A DNA stretch of 64,000 nucleotides. Source: Ectobius pallidus. Taxonomy: Eukaryota > Arthropoda > Insecta > Blattodea > Ectobiidae. Of this stretch, positions 1 to 11,612 are shown in pieces. Position 1 is the stretch's first letter. Each line of letters opens with the position of its first letter. The position numbers and the translations under genes were made by a program. The stretch lies in NCBI GenBank assembly GCA_964059195.1, contig CAXKWD010000009.1:87827432-87891431 (forward strand), read 5' to 3'. Below the pieces are notes generated by a model. The model was not told the origin of the DNA, did no database searches, and was given only the letters and a program-made list of their open reading frames with translations.

Positions 1-716
1 ATTATCGCAAAAAAAATAACGCACGATATTTTTACACTATTAGGCCTAAATTTATTATGTATTATCGATACAAATTATTTCTTTTTACACGAATACTGTA
101 GTTAAAAAAGTGTAATAAGGCATTATTTAACTTTTCTCTTTCCAGTTTTGTACATTAAGGTGTTAGTGCTAATTAAAAAAAAAGTTTACTGCTATCCCGC
201 CTTAAATAGCAAATACCATTATCAATTTGCATTTAATTTATACAAGTCCGGCCTATTTATATCAAAAAGCTATAATATGATAAGCTCTTAGTGAGTAAAA
301 TAGTTCCTACAATTTCGTGAAACTATTTTTTTTTTTAAATCAGAAAACCATTATATTTTTCAACGATATGGTATTAAGTTCTTCTGTAATGCACAGGTTG
401 GCCAGTGAACCCGAAACGTCTGCAATAATTATTTCACTTCCAGGCTACTGTACTGAGAGGAATAGATTAGATTAGATTAGATTAGATTATTAGCTGCTTT
501 TCAAAGTAAATGTACAACATTGTTATTAGTCATTTAAGTCATAAAGGTTAAAAAATAATGTCATGAAATCCCTGACAGTATGCAGAGGATTGTCCGTCAA
601 TGCCGCCCTGATTTCCCTCCAGAATATAGACAATGGGAGACTTTTTATGCCATGAGGAAGACTTTTATATAATTAAATAGATGTAAAATGAACACTATTT
701 TTTATGATAGCACATT
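1..716. other. AT-rich intergenic sequence
   Basis: No gene is visible. It holds one TAGGCCTA octamer at 41-48, a pentanucleotide microsatellite at 463-489 and otherwise AT-rich unique-looking sequence up to the ACATT duplication of the next element. Confidence 0.5.
463..489. repeat. (ATTAG)n microsatellite
   Basis: About five tandem copies of the pentamer ATTAG/TTAGA are read directly. The unit is one base away from the insect telomere unit TTAGG, but no true TTAGG tract is present, so this is treated as an ordinary microsatellite. Confidence 0.9.
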
Positions 717-1342
717 AGTCCAGTCAAATTGTCACAAAAAAAGCCACATAGATGCAAAATTTAGGGTAGAGCTAATTTTTTTATATGATGTCTGGCATGG
801 TTTTGAGAATAATTTCTGACATTTTGCCAACAAAATGTTTTGCCGCCGGAGCCGCCATCTTGAAAAAACTTCAAAATTTTCGATTTTATTTCTGTTTCTG
901 CCCATTATCTGCCAAAATATGCACCTGACAAATATGTTTTACTATCCATCCTAAAAGTAGACTAAATTTGCTACAGTTTGAGATCAAATTGAGTTTTCTA
1001 CCATGAATAGTTTCGGAAATACAACTCTCCGAATTTCAGCAACATTTTGCAAAAAATTAAAAAATCTGAACTTTCAACTAGTTTTTGCTCGCTATCTTCT
1101 AAATGACCAAGCCTTCAGTAAAATTTCGAAGGATAACTTTTAAACTAGAGTAAATTTGCAACAAGATGAGTATTTTAACGTTTTGATACCTATTATAGGT
1201 CACCAGATACAGAGGTATCTACAACTCCTCACATTTCAGAAAACTTATTGAAGGTACAAAAAGTCTAGTTTTGCCTAGGATATTCTAAATGGCGTTTCCC
1301 ACAGTAAAACCTGTGTTGTCTTATAGGTAAATATTACATGGT

Positions 1343-1687
1343 AATTAACAACAAAAACAGTATTTCCAAGAATTTATTAAGGACTTCTTCCCGAGTGTCA
1401 TCAAACGACTGAAACAACCCTGGATAACTCCGGGCTTCGCCACATCGCAGTTTCTAACGGAATATGGACCATTCTTAGCATATCTAGTCAGAATTAATTT
1501 AGCAGGAGATTCATTATGTTGCTGTGAGAACTGTGAAGATGATTCCATGTACCATGTTTTATATAAGTTACATGTGCCAGACATGAGGCGGCTCAGAGCG
1601 GCCGCGATGACTGAAGACGAACCGTGGGCCCCGGGCTTAACCTTCTGGACAAGGAAGAACAACTTCGAGGCTTGTCTAGGGGAATAG
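1343..1687 (+). pseudogene. Non-LTR retrotransposon C-terminal fragment
   Basis: An open frame without a start reads through to TAG at 1685-1687. It contains FFPSVIKRLKQPWITPGF, then TSQFLTEYGPFLAYLVRINL, then a Cys/His-rich segment beginning DSLCCCENCEDDSMYHVLY. This is the layout of the region after reverse transcriptase/RNase H in R1/I/Jockey-type LINEs, where a 'tqfltGHGpf..YL' motif precedes a zinc-knuckle-like C..C...H....C. The final Cys of the knuckle is not seen in place (Lys instead), and everything upstream of this domain is missing, so it is a dead 3' piece. It lies inside the long-TIR element, either as a nested insertion or a captured fragment. The open frame on the opposite strand here is a shadow. 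Confidence 0.6.
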
Positions 1688-1932
1688 CCTATGGCTCAGG
1701 GACCCTGGATAACTTCACATTGACCAATAAAAAAACATTTAAAAAATGATAGACTAAGAAAACCAATGTAGGCCTAAACAGAAAATAATAAGAAAAGTTG
1801 GTGTAGGTACAGTATTTTAATTTGGAAAGACCTGCGTTTTATTTTAGAAGAACACTTTGCAGTGTCCTCTGAAAAAAATTATTTCCTATAGCAGATACAG
1901 TTCTCCGAAAATGGAAACATGTTATCGGAGGA

Positions 1933-2642
1933 GTGGCACTAAGAGGCTCTTTGTCACTGCTCCGCACATCGCACGCTAATCAAACAAGCACTAAGAATTG
2001 CGAGAGACTCCGATGGGCTGCGCGTTCATCTCCTGATGTCATCTTTGATAGAACAGCTGTTTTGAAAAGTTCAGAAGAAACTTTTCTCGCCAATGAAAAC
2101 AACAAGAGGCGCTTCGTAGAATTTCAAAAAAATGAATTGCCAAAAGCTGGAATACAAGTGAAAAAGGCTGTTGAAGATGCAGATGTCTTGATTGTTAGCA
2201 CTGCCTTCTCAATGGTATCTCAATACGACACTGTCTTTGTAGTTGGGAAGGACATAGACCTCCTTATTCTCCTCATTGCATTACCATCCCCTCATATAAA
2301 GAATACATGTCTCCAAAAGTGCGGAAGAGGCAAAGCTGCGGACATCTTCTATTCAAGCCAGTCATTTCGCCACAGCTTCTCCAACATGCTGCTGCTCATC
2401 CATGCTGGATTAAAGTGCACAACCTTATGTAAACATTGCAATGGGCAGTCGTGTGAAAACATAGCCTACTAACAGTCCTGTCCTTCGACAGTGAGGATGA
2501 CGACATTCCTGATGAGCCACTTAATTTGTTTTTGGATGAAGACGCTGAAGAGAACTTTATCAACACTGGCCAGATTGTGAACATCACGGACGAAATAGCA
2601 GACGTCAACTGCCCAGGTCCCTCTAAGTGCCGAAGACTATGA
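1933..2642 (+). pseudogene. Broken PIN/FEN-like hypothetical protein of transposon-type family
   Basis: The first frame (1933-2472) includes NKRRFVEF, then EDADVLIVSTAF, then VFVVGKDIDLLILLIAL, then YSSQSFRH and LLIHAGLKCTTLCKHCNGQS. This order matches a large family of insect and cnidarian hypothetical proteins, in which DADxLIV and a VVGEDTDLLVLL block are followed by a Cys-rich tail. The two acidic blocks resemble those of PIN/FEN-type nucleases; this relation is my inference. Here the usual Glu of GEDTD is Lys (GKDID), the conserved stretch between the 'LLIHA' and 'GLKCT' blocks is deleted, and the frame is lost after 2472. The acidic C-terminus resumes in another frame at about 2487 (DSEDDDIPDEP...CPGPSKCRRL) to a stop at 2640-2642. 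The GTG-started frame has no believable ATG start. It is the only gene-like content of the surrounding TIR element apart from the LINE piece. Confidence 0.55.
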
Positions 2643-3274
2643 ACAAACAAGTTATTCAATGCAATGTTTCACCAGAACTCCAGCTAAATAAATCTTTTTG
2701 TATATAAACGAATGTTCTGTGCAGTTATTGCTCCTAACTTGTATGCACATGTAGTTATTCAATCGTTGCTGTATATATATTTTTAAACCTCTGTATCTTG
2801 TGACCTGTAAGAGGTAGCATAAGTTTAAAGTACTCGACAAATTGAAAATTACCTCTAGTTTAAGTTTCCATATGGAGTTTTACTATAGGTTTGGTCATTT
2901 AGAAGATAGCGAGCAAAAACTAGTTGAAAGTTCAGATTTTTTAATTTTTTGCAAAATGTTGTTGAAATTCAGAGAGCTGTATTTCCGAAACTATTCATGA
3001 TAGAAAACTCAATTTGATCTCAACCTGTAGCACATTTAGTCTACTTTTAGGAGGGATAATAAAACATATTTGTCATGGGCGTATTTTGGCAGATAATGGG
3101 CAAAAACAGAAATAAAATAGAACATTTTGAAGTTTTTTCAAGATGGCGGCTCCGGCGGCAAAAAAATTTGTTGGCAAAATATCAGAAATTACTCTCAAAA
3201 CCATCCCAGACATCATATAAAAAAATTAGCTCTACCCTAAATTTTGCATTCATTCTTGACAATTTGATTGGACT

Positions 3275-3826
3275 ACATTTACATTTATCTAAATAAACAT
3301 CACAGTTATTCCGAGAGTCATGATCATGGACAAGAATACAAGTAAGCAAGCAAGTACTATACCCTTTGTAAATATCGTGGGTACTAGTTAATTTACGGAA
3401 GAAAAAAATATATCCAAAATAAACACCTTAAACTTCAACCTCACTTTGCAAGGTCTTTAAAAAAATGTATTGTGAATTCTAGACCGGGCATGAATAATAA
3501 AAGACCAAATAAATAATCCCTTAAATTTTTTCGTAACTGTATAAAGGAATATAAAACATGGAATGCTGAAATTTACTGTAATACATCATCTGCCGAGAGA
3601 AAATAACATATTACTGCAAAGTAAATACATATTACAGTTCCGAAACTCTGCCTTTATTATACACTCCTATTTTCCTCAATCTCACAAGGATTATCTTCTT
3701 AAGCTATTATTTGAACAGTAAACATTCTTTAACTTCACTGCAACAGGGTACTAAAAAAACAGCACATGGGCAGTCAGACAAAACCGATTCTGGGAATACA
3801 CTTCTTTAATAAAACTGATTTTAATA
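3275..3826. other. Intergenic, no feature seen
   Basis: AT-rich sequence between two mobile elements. I see no motif, repeat or credible coding frame. Confidence 0.5.
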
Positions 3827-4341
3827 GGTTTGTTCGCAAAGCAGTCAGAAACCAGGAACTTATCGTTCGCGCATGCGCTCTTTCTCCACACGCGTTCGCA
3901 AAGCGAAAATCCGTGATTCTGATTTCAATCTTCTGTTCGCAAAGCTCTCACGGACAGTTTCTGTACTATAAGAAAAGTTTGCAGGCTCTAGCATGAACTG
4001 TTATCAGAGACATGCGCAGTAACCTATTTTCACGCGCCTGACTCCTCCCTCCTATAACATTGCGCCAGATTTATAAACATAGGCTACTTATATGTATGAA
4101 TAATGGAAGATAATTAAAAGTTTCCCAAAATATAGATTATATTGTCGATGTATATTGCATTTATAACATGTCAAAGGGAAATATATATTTTATTTGCATA
4201 TCATATCGATTAAACGCAGAAACTATCGATTCCAAATTCTTCTAACCGTTCGCAAAGTGCAAATCACGGGTAAGTAACAGACTGGGCATGCGCAGTACAA
4301 CCAATTCTCAAGCAGTCACGGATTTGCTTTGCGAACAAACC
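3827..4341. mobile_element. 515-bp MITE with 16-bp perfect TIRs
   Basis: The ends are a perfect inverted repeat, GGTTTGTTCGCAAAGC at 3827-3842 and its complement at 4326-4341. The core TTCGCAAAG recurs inside near 3895, 3932 and 4248, and GCGCATGCGC-like words occur near both ends, so the subterminal regions are repetitive. A clean target duplication was not found (flanks TTTTAATA and TTATAAAA), so the superfamily is undecided. There is no transposase frame. Confidence 0.75.
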
Positions 4342-4428
4342 TTATAAAACCTAATTCTCTCTTCTGTTTTCTCCTTATACTTTACCTCCCCTTTCTGCAA
4401 AGTCCCTACGGGCGAGGAGAAATATATA

Positions 4429-4769
4429 GAGTAAGATTACTTCCACAAAGTCTCTGGGTTTTTACATATATACCTTGGGAGCGAGTGTCACCGTTCCTGG
4501 AGTTCCTGCCTAGGGGAGGTAGCTGCACCCTGATTGGCTCAGTCGTCTATCTCACTCCACGTGTTGTCTGTCTCTGTCTCGCGGAGGCATTATCCCTCCA
4601 CTCAACTATTATAGTTATAACGTGCTGCGCGATCTTCACTCTGTGCTCAACAGTAGCTCACTGATCTTACGTGCAGCGAATCCGCGCAAGCTGGTAACGA
4701 GACGTAACGAGAAGCTCGCTGGCTGGGTTAGTCTTCAAGGCCAGAGACTTTGTGGAAGTAATCGTACTC
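4429..4769. mobile_element. TA-flanked MITE, family M1
   Basis: The ends are inverted repeats of about 27 bp starting GAGTA.GATTACTTCCAC and running to CTCTGG, with TA directly outside both ends (4427-4428, 4770-4771). Two further copies lie at 24.2-24.9 kb, where one copy has inserted into the other at a duplicated TA, which confirms the ends and the TA target. The two reading frames of 90-110 codons across it are noncoding: the same words occur in all copies with different frames. A TA target suggests mobilisation by a Tc1/mariner-type transposase. Confidence 0.85.
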
Positions 4770-4968
4770 TAAATCACGTACTGTTGGGTGTGAAGGGTCA
4801 TACTGTTGTTCATGGGCTGTGCATGAAAAAACTCCCGAGTGTGAACAGCACAACGCTAGAACAGACTGTAAATTTGTCAACGTTTACAATATGAAGATAA
4901 CTTTATACTTTTTATAATATATTATATTACTAAATAACATTATAGTAGCCTATAATAATGTATTAGTT

Positions 4969-5399
4969 CACCGCTGTGGCTCAGGGGATGCGTTCGTTCC
5001 TCTCATGCAGCTGGTCCGGGATCGATTCCTGGTCGGGACAGGTTACCTAGGTGAGATTTTTTCCGGGGTTTTCCCTCACCTGTGAGACAAATATCAGGTA
5101 ACTTTAGGCCCTTATGGTCCCCGGATATCATCTGTTCATCATCTTCATCCCCATCCTCCCCTTGTTCTGAGTTAGTGTGTGTGTAAATGGCGTGAGTCTT
5201 CCTATGTGTTCGTGTTGTCTCGGAGGTGGCCCCGGCATTGGGCTGATCACTCATCCGGGGAGGTCCTCCATGTCCTTGTCTGGTCAAAAAGGTATGTATG
5301 TGATCCAAAGATAATCCCTCTCCCGACAGGTCGCGGCCCTGTAAGGTCGCTTAAATCCTAAAAGGGAGAGGTAAAACTACGATAAAGAAAGAAAGAAAG
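4969..5399 (+). mobile_element. tRNA-derived SINE (family A)
   Basis: The left part is tRNA-like. An A-box-like TGGCTCAGGGG lies near 4977 and a B-box-like GGGATCGATTCC near 5019, the internal RNA polymerase III promoter of tRNA genes. A long non-tRNA body follows, ending in a GATAAAGAAAGAAAGAAAG tail. No certain target duplication was seen. Frames of 60-100 codons on both strands are by-products of the SINE; the minus-strand one ends in PGIDPG, a signature of translated B boxes. Confidence 0.85.
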
Positions 5400-5519
5400 T
5401 TTCGATGTGTACATTGGTATCCAATAACTTATTTGGTAGCTTAAGGCGCACCTGTTAGACACTTATTGCAATGAATGGTGTAAATGTTAATGACTGGTAA
5501 TTATACTGTACACTTCTTA

Positions 5520-7696
5520 GCCTGGTTACACACATGGCGTTTTTTTTCCGTCGCGGAGAATTTGCCGTCGCCGCCCAAAGACAGTAGTACATTGAAGTGA
5601 ATTAGAGCTTGCACACGAGGCGGAAAAAAAACGATCGTTAAAATTTCCGTCGGCGGCAGTTTTGCAACCGCCTGGTGCCACTGGAGCCCGACGGAAATTT
5701 TGCCGTCGCTTTGAAACATGCACCTGCATAAACAAACTTACGGAAATAAACAAGGGTCTTCTCGCAGTGGGAGATGCCAGATCAGCATTATGAAGAGGAA
5801 GACAATTAATTATTTCTGCTCTCTCTGAAGGGACTGCATAGAATGGTCATTTATTTGTACATCATCATATCAGATACCGCAATGGAAGAAGTACAGGATC
5901 ACATAATCCATAACATTAATGAAAATTCATTATAACATAATTGCAACATTTAATATAATTAGTATTTTTAAAATGTGATATGAACCATTCATATAACTCC
6001 CTCTACTCTTAATATAGCCTATTCTAGTGTAGAGTACACGGCTGTATTGCAGTAGTGCGCATTCGCTTGTATCTGCCTCGTTTCCAAGTCGCATTATTCG
6101 CGAGGCAAGACCAAAAAATCCAAGTCTATATTGTATAAAATGAATGGCTTATAACTAGCCTTCAGATAATTTCTTGGGAGAAGTTTTTCAAATAGTACTT
6201 ATTACAATATATTATAGTAGGCCTACATAATAAGCCTATAAAATTGTTAAAACTATTTCGAGAAAATTAAGAAAAATTAAATTTTCGTCAAATAAAGTGC
6301 TTGTAAAAATGAAAAGAAAGTCGTTGCCGTACCTCGTGCCGCATCCCTTAAGGATACACAATCCAAATAAAATCTTAATAAATGCACTCGAATACTTTTG
6401 TATAACCTAGGCGTGGCAGTACACCTTTCTTCAAATTCTAATATAGAATAAGAGGCCGTGTTGCAGAGTATAGGTATTCAGTTGTATTAGCCTGATGCAA
6501 AGCTTTACCGTTCACCAGATAAGATTGAGTTTCTGTGAACGATGCCTGCCTTGTAACTACCCGCCAGAAATATTTTTTCGAAAAAAATATTTCAAATAAA
6601 AGTTTAGCTCTTAGCATAAGCACATCAATTACAAAATTTAAACACAATTTTTAAACCCCTAGTACCTAGTACTGACAGACGGATTAAAACTAAAAATTTG
6701 TAGTTTTCATTCTTTCTGGAATGTCCATATATTCCATGCGAATCATCCTAATAGCATGCTGTGAGAGAAGTGAGTGTGCTGTTTTGGTAGCTCACAAATC
6801 TCCTACTTAATACTCCCGCCGTTCGGTCTTACTGCATGCGGAATTGAAGCGGGCACTAAGCGACAGAGTACAAAGAGCGCCATGTCACGTGGGAGCAGTG
6901 GGTGGGGGAGTCCCCAGGCTTTTTATGCATACGACTGCAAGTGCAAACTTGAAATCTGCCAGTAAGAACTTCATACTCTTTTTTTTTAGAATATCCCCTA
7001 ATAACTGCCGTAGGAGTCGGCATGCTGACCACATGCCCCAATCCTGCGATCTGGCTATTCAAAATGTGACACTTCATTGTTACGCTCATATTATTGGTAA
7101 ATAATAATAAATAAAATAATATTTGGAAGAAAGCAGATCGTTCGTTGAAAATGTCACTGTTCGAAATAGTACCCACTGGTGTTTAGAATTGTATCTACAT
7201 TTTCAAACGTTATTCTGGAAAGATTGATTGCCCTGACAAATTTTACAGCTGTTTACAGCTCATATTTTTGTGAAGGGTCGACTACATTTCCAACTTTGTG
7301 ATTACAATACAATTGAATTTTTCTTATGTTTATTGTGTTCATAAAATAAGAATATTTGTTAAGTGTTCGAAAAAGTACCACCTTACCCTATATCGAGGTT
7401 TGACTGAAGTATATATGTTTCTCAGAATTAAATTAACGGATATCATTTCACGACGGAATATCAATAACGCTAGAAGCTGCTCCCTGTTCATTTCAAACTA
7501 CACTGCAATCAACAATTTGAATAACACAGTTAAACTGATGTGAATTGATCTGAAGTTGAAACTATACTGCATAAACCAGCATGATCATACGACGGCGACG
7601 GAAATTTTTCCGCCCCGTGTGTAAACGTTTCATTTCTTTGGGCGGCGACGGCAAATTCTCCGCGACGGAAAAAAAACGCCATGTGTGTAACCAGGC
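5520..7696. mobile_element. Harbinger-like 2.18-kb element with perfect 62-bp TIRs
   Basis: The first 62 bases (5520-5581), starting GCCTGGTTACACACATGGCG, are repeated without a mismatch in inverted orientation at 7635-7696. TTA flanks both ends (5517-5519, 7697-7699), the target preference of PIF/Harbinger transposons. Words such as GACGGAAATTT recur just inside both ends. The interior has no transposase frame and holds duplicated GAGGCCGTGTTGCAG-type sequence and a SINE B fragment, so it is nonautonomous. Perfect TIRs suggest recent activity. Confidence 0.8.
7000..7056 (+). mobile_element. SINE B 3' fragment
   Basis: Matches the downstream half of SINE B (GTCGGCATGCTGACCACATG, then CCCCAATCCTGC). 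The tRNA-like half is missing. It lies inside the Harbinger-like element. Confidence 0.7.
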
Positions 7697-9371
7697 TTAC
7701 AGCCTCGAAGCTTAGAGATTCAGATCAGCGAAACCTCCACCCATGAGCACTTTACTATGTGGTTAAACATAAAATCTTAACTCGGTTAGGCAACGCCTTC
7801 AGCATTCCTTCGTTAACTATCTAACAGCATAGCCAAAAGAAAGTCATATCTTTCCCGAATAAAATGCTACAGGTTATTTTAATCTTGTTCAAGTTAAATT
7901 TTACTATCCTCAGAAGGATATCTCAAAGTCCTTTTTTTTTGCGCGCCCATAACCTTTACTGCTATTCACAAATATATATGCGTCACAAAAAAAAAAAAAA
8001 AATGCATAAGTTAAGTTAAACGCAGAGGTATAAAATGAAAACAGTATTGTTAAGAAATGAGGAATTTTATCCACGCATTAGAAAGCCATTTATGAAAACC
8101 AGCTATTTCGCTAAAAAATTTTAAACTTATTTCAATCTTATAAACCCGCTGATATCAATTGTTGAATGTTTATATTAATATAAATTCGGCTTTGAAAGGT
8201 TTAATCATGAATAACATATTATCAAACATATTATTTCATCCAATATGTGTGTAAAAGTAAACAACATGCCTTGAGTAACTGTGTCCTGTCGTTTCATTGG
8301 TTAATCGCACCAGAGCATACTTCACGATAATGCGACAAGCTCAGTCAGACGTTTATTTCCATTCCGCACACATCGTGAAATTTTTATATCTTATGTAATT
8401 GTGAAAACATAAGTTCTGTTAAATGAGTTGCTTGCGTTCGTATTTATATCATACATGTTTTACAACAAATATCTAGCAAACAAGATTTCATTTGTTTTTA
8501 TCGTATCCGCTGAATGCCTTGCATAACAAAATCAGGAGATAGACTATGGACTTTAAAACATACCTATTAGAAAATTCTTATTTGAAAGATAATGCATTAA
8601 ATTAAGAGGTAATGAAAAACTAGTGAAGAATAATATTATCCATGACATAATTGTGTTTCAAAATATACATCGAGCAATTACGATTATGGCATCCTAGTTA
8701 TAACTAACGCTTAATTTAAACCCTTTGATACTGAGGGAGTACCTTAGCGGTATACAGTAATATAACGATAATAAAATGATACGCTTTTCATATCTTTGGT
8801 AATGTCAATATTAAGTAACAATAATATTAATAATTATCAAAAAACAAAGGGTATATTTTCAAAAAAAATTGCTGATGATTCAGATTTAGTGGGCTTATTA
8901 AGATGAGATCATTGAAAATGTGAATACATTATAAATAAGTTGTTTCCATTTCGAGACAAATAAAAATAAAGTCGGTTAAATAGAAAAATATGGGAATACT
9001 ATGCTAAATTCAACAAACGATTTAAACAATATCCTGTCATCTCTGCTGTTAGAAACATGAAGGCAAGAAAAAATAACATTGAAATCGTTCATTCACTTTT
9101 CGTTTAACCGGAAATCGTTAAATATCTTCCACGATTTAAGATCGCTAGTCACAAAAGCTTACTAATATTTTTAATAAAAATAAAAAATAAAACCCGGACT
9201 CATATTTAACCATTGATGATGGCTAAATCCATTCCGAAGTACGGTAACTAAATTAACTATGGATACCTCTATTTGGTTGTAGAAGGCTCTGGCCCTAAAG
9301 AGTTTATGACAAGAAAATCTACTAGCATCCCTATGAAAATGTAACTTACATATCTGCCGGTGTATATTATA
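7697..9371. other. Intergenic, low-complexity AT-rich
   Basis: No gene or element boundary recognised. There is a poly(A) run near 7987-8001 and otherwise unremarkable AT-rich sequence. Confidence 0.5.
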
Positions 9372-10222
9372 TCTCTATTATATATAAAAGGCTTTGTCCT
9401 GACTGACTGACTGACTGAATGACAGGAATCAACGTACAGCCTAAACTATAACAGGTAGAGACTTGGAATTTTGACAGTACCTTCGTTTCATAATGTAGGT
9501 GCTCACTAAGAAAGGATTTTGCAAAATGTTGATTTTAAATGCCAAAAAATAAACGTTTTTGAGAATACTTAATCCCTTTTTACACTGAATTATCAATTCC
9601 AAATCACAGAATATATTGTTGCCAAATGGTATCAGATGGGTTTGGAAAAAAAAATGACATGCAAGTTTGACAAATAAGAGAAGTTATCAAAATAATTCAT
9701 GTTATAAATAAATATTACAGAATGAAATCTACGAAAATAATGCAGTTACATAACTTTCTCTACCCTGGACATAGAGAAAACAAAACGAGGTATGGTATTG
9801 TGTATATTATTATATTATATCGCAGGTTTTTGGAGAGAGAAGTATGAAAGTGATAATGCTTTCTGTTTAATTTCATCCCCAAAACAGTTTTATGGTAACA
9901 TGAGAGTGGGAAATAAAATTTTCCACCTCGATATTACAATTTTATGTTACAGGAATTTCTGTTTCTTCTTATTTGAACCCCTACCAGGCTTGCTGTGCAA
10001 GCGATGGGATGCAAAATTCTACATCCTCTAAGAGCCATAAAAAAAACTGTATCAAACGTTTTCTGAGGGAATAGTTTGAGTGTAATAAGTCGTTCTTCCT
10101 ATTTCAAATTATAAATACCTATATAAGGACCTAGAATTTAAAAATCGAAAGTTCTTCATAAGTTAATTTCCAACAACAAAATACAAAACCCGGGCGACGC
10201 CGCGCCGGGTCTTTTAAGCTAG
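9372..10222 (+). mobile_element. Nonautonomous Helitron
   Basis: The 5' end is TCTCTATTATATATAAAAGG, followed by a (GACT)n run. The 3' end is a GC-rich hairpin (ACCCGG...CCGGGT, 10188-10210) followed after eight bases by CTAG at 10219-10222. The base before is A and the base after is T, the A|T target typical of Helitrons, with no target duplication. A longer relative lies at 60439-61524 and shares its 3' ~320 bp. There is no Rep/helicase frame; the 79-codon frame at 9792 is within shared noncoding sequence. Confidence 0.8.
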
Positions 10223-11305
10223 TAACTTAGGCTATATACAGATACATATGTAGATAGGTGTGTGTGCGCGCCCAGGTACAAGATTATTTAGCCTATTTAC
10301 AGAACCAAAATCGAGTTTCTCCATCTCCCATCTTTTTTTATTTTATTTTATAATTTTCCATTAATTATCTAACTTAAGGTAAGTTATTTTAGTTATCTCT
10401 TAACTTTAAAAGATCGCATTAAATTTCCAAATGCCATTCATTCTCTCTTTATTTTTTCTTTCTTTAAATTTCACTTTTCTTTATCATTTTTGTGTACCGT
10501 AGTTCTTTTATTGCACTTTTGCCAGTTATAAGCCTAAATCTATTATAGACAAGTAAATCAGTCAGTAAATATTCCCGTAATAGTTCTCGTCAAGTAACAA
10601 GAATTCATTACTACATAATAAGGATGTTTTAAACATCCATATTCTTTTAGTATTGCTATACTAATTGTAATAGGGCTAGGATGAGTATGTCGGGTAGTAG
10701 GCCTACTCTTAACTTCAGAAGCTAGTATAATAAGTTACAGTGTTCAGATACAGCGATTAACCATCGAACACGCTATAAAGCATCATTAATTTTACCTCCG
10801 ACGAGCATAAAGAAACAAGTATCGGAAAGGAAATAATTCAAACATGGAGGGTAAGCTGGGACATATAAATATTAGCAGCCATGCCCATTCATCTTCGAGC
10901 CGAAATTTCTTGTAGGTGATTCGAACGCAGCACGCGCATAATTCACAACTTTCTACCATAGTTTGTAGTCAAGAGGTTTTTTATGCACTTCCCAGGCCGT
11001 TACTTCTTCTCCCCACAGCATTTTGAAAATGTTAAGTTACTACAAGACCCTCTCAGTAAATATCCGCAGAAGAAAGCTTTGGAACTCTACCTCCACAACA
11101 AAATATGTGGTTTGTCAAAGTTAGGGGCATTCCTCGAGATTTTTTTATTCCGTAGTAAGATGATGTAAAAATGTAAATATAAAATTCGTTAAATATAATG
11201 CCTAATGTTTACAACTGTAACTAAGAAGAATATAAATAACGTGTGCTAGCATTCATAATGTTTAATTTGTATACCTCTTAGAATTCAATTCACTATTTAT
11301 TCACT
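10223..11305. other. Intergenic, no feature seen
   Basis: AT-rich. It contains a TG/CG-rich run near 10258-10272, a short palindrome around 10621-10637 (GGATGTTTTAAACATCC) and one TAGGCCTA at 10698. The 61-codon frame at 10983 is not convincing. Confidence 0.5.
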
Positions 11306-11314
11306 ATTTATTAC

Positions 11315-11612
11315 CGCCAGCGTGGTCTTGTGGTTCGCGTCGCTGACTGCGGATCCGTCGGCCCGGGTTCGATCCCCGGTACCTCCTCGGATTTTTCTGA
11401 GGTAGGGAGGTCTGGTAGGGGTCCACTCTGCCTCGTGATTCAAAATTGAGGAGCTACTTGATAGAGAAGTAGCGGCTCCGGTCATGGAAACCACCATTAA
11501 CGGCCGTGGGTGTCGGCATGCTGACCACATGCCCCCCAATCCTGCCGACGCAGCGGTCGTATGGTAGGCCTCGTCCCTTCGGGGATGTCGCGCCACGGAG
11601 TTTAGTTTTTTA
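11315..11612 (+). mobile_element. tRNA-derived SINE (family B), copy 1
   Basis: Starts CGCCAGCGTGGTCTTGTGGTT (A-box region), with a B box GGGTTCGATCCC near 11368. The body has GAGGAGCTACTTGATAGAG and GTCGGCATGCTGACCACATG, ending GCCACGGAGTTTAG plus a T run. The duplication ATTTATTAC flanks it (11306-11314 and 11613-11621). Other copies: 22816-23121 (+), 40623-40929 (-), and fragments at 7000 and 37567. The 99-codon minus-strand frame is an artefact of the SINE. Confidence 0.92.

Larger units (their letters stand above)
717..3274. mobile_element. 2.56-kb element with ~500-bp terminal inverted repeats
   Basis: The two ends are inverted copies of each other. The outer tips read AGTCCRRTCAAATTGTCA inward, the match runs through the block with GCCGCCGGAGCCGCCATCTT on the left, and similarity continues to about 1220 on the left and 2787 on the right. 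The 5-bp sequence ACATT lies directly outside both ends (712-716 and 3275-3279), which fits a target-site duplication. The interior carries a LINE 3' fragment (1343-1687) and a broken PIN-like reading frame (1933-2642). Long TIRs with a short duplication recall Polinton/Maverick-like or other large TIR transposons, but no transposase, integrase or polymerase is visible, so the superfamily is open. Confidence 0.8.

Noticed and set aside
463..489. Interstitial telomere repeat
   Set aside because: The unit is TTAGA, not the insect TTAGG, and only about five units long.
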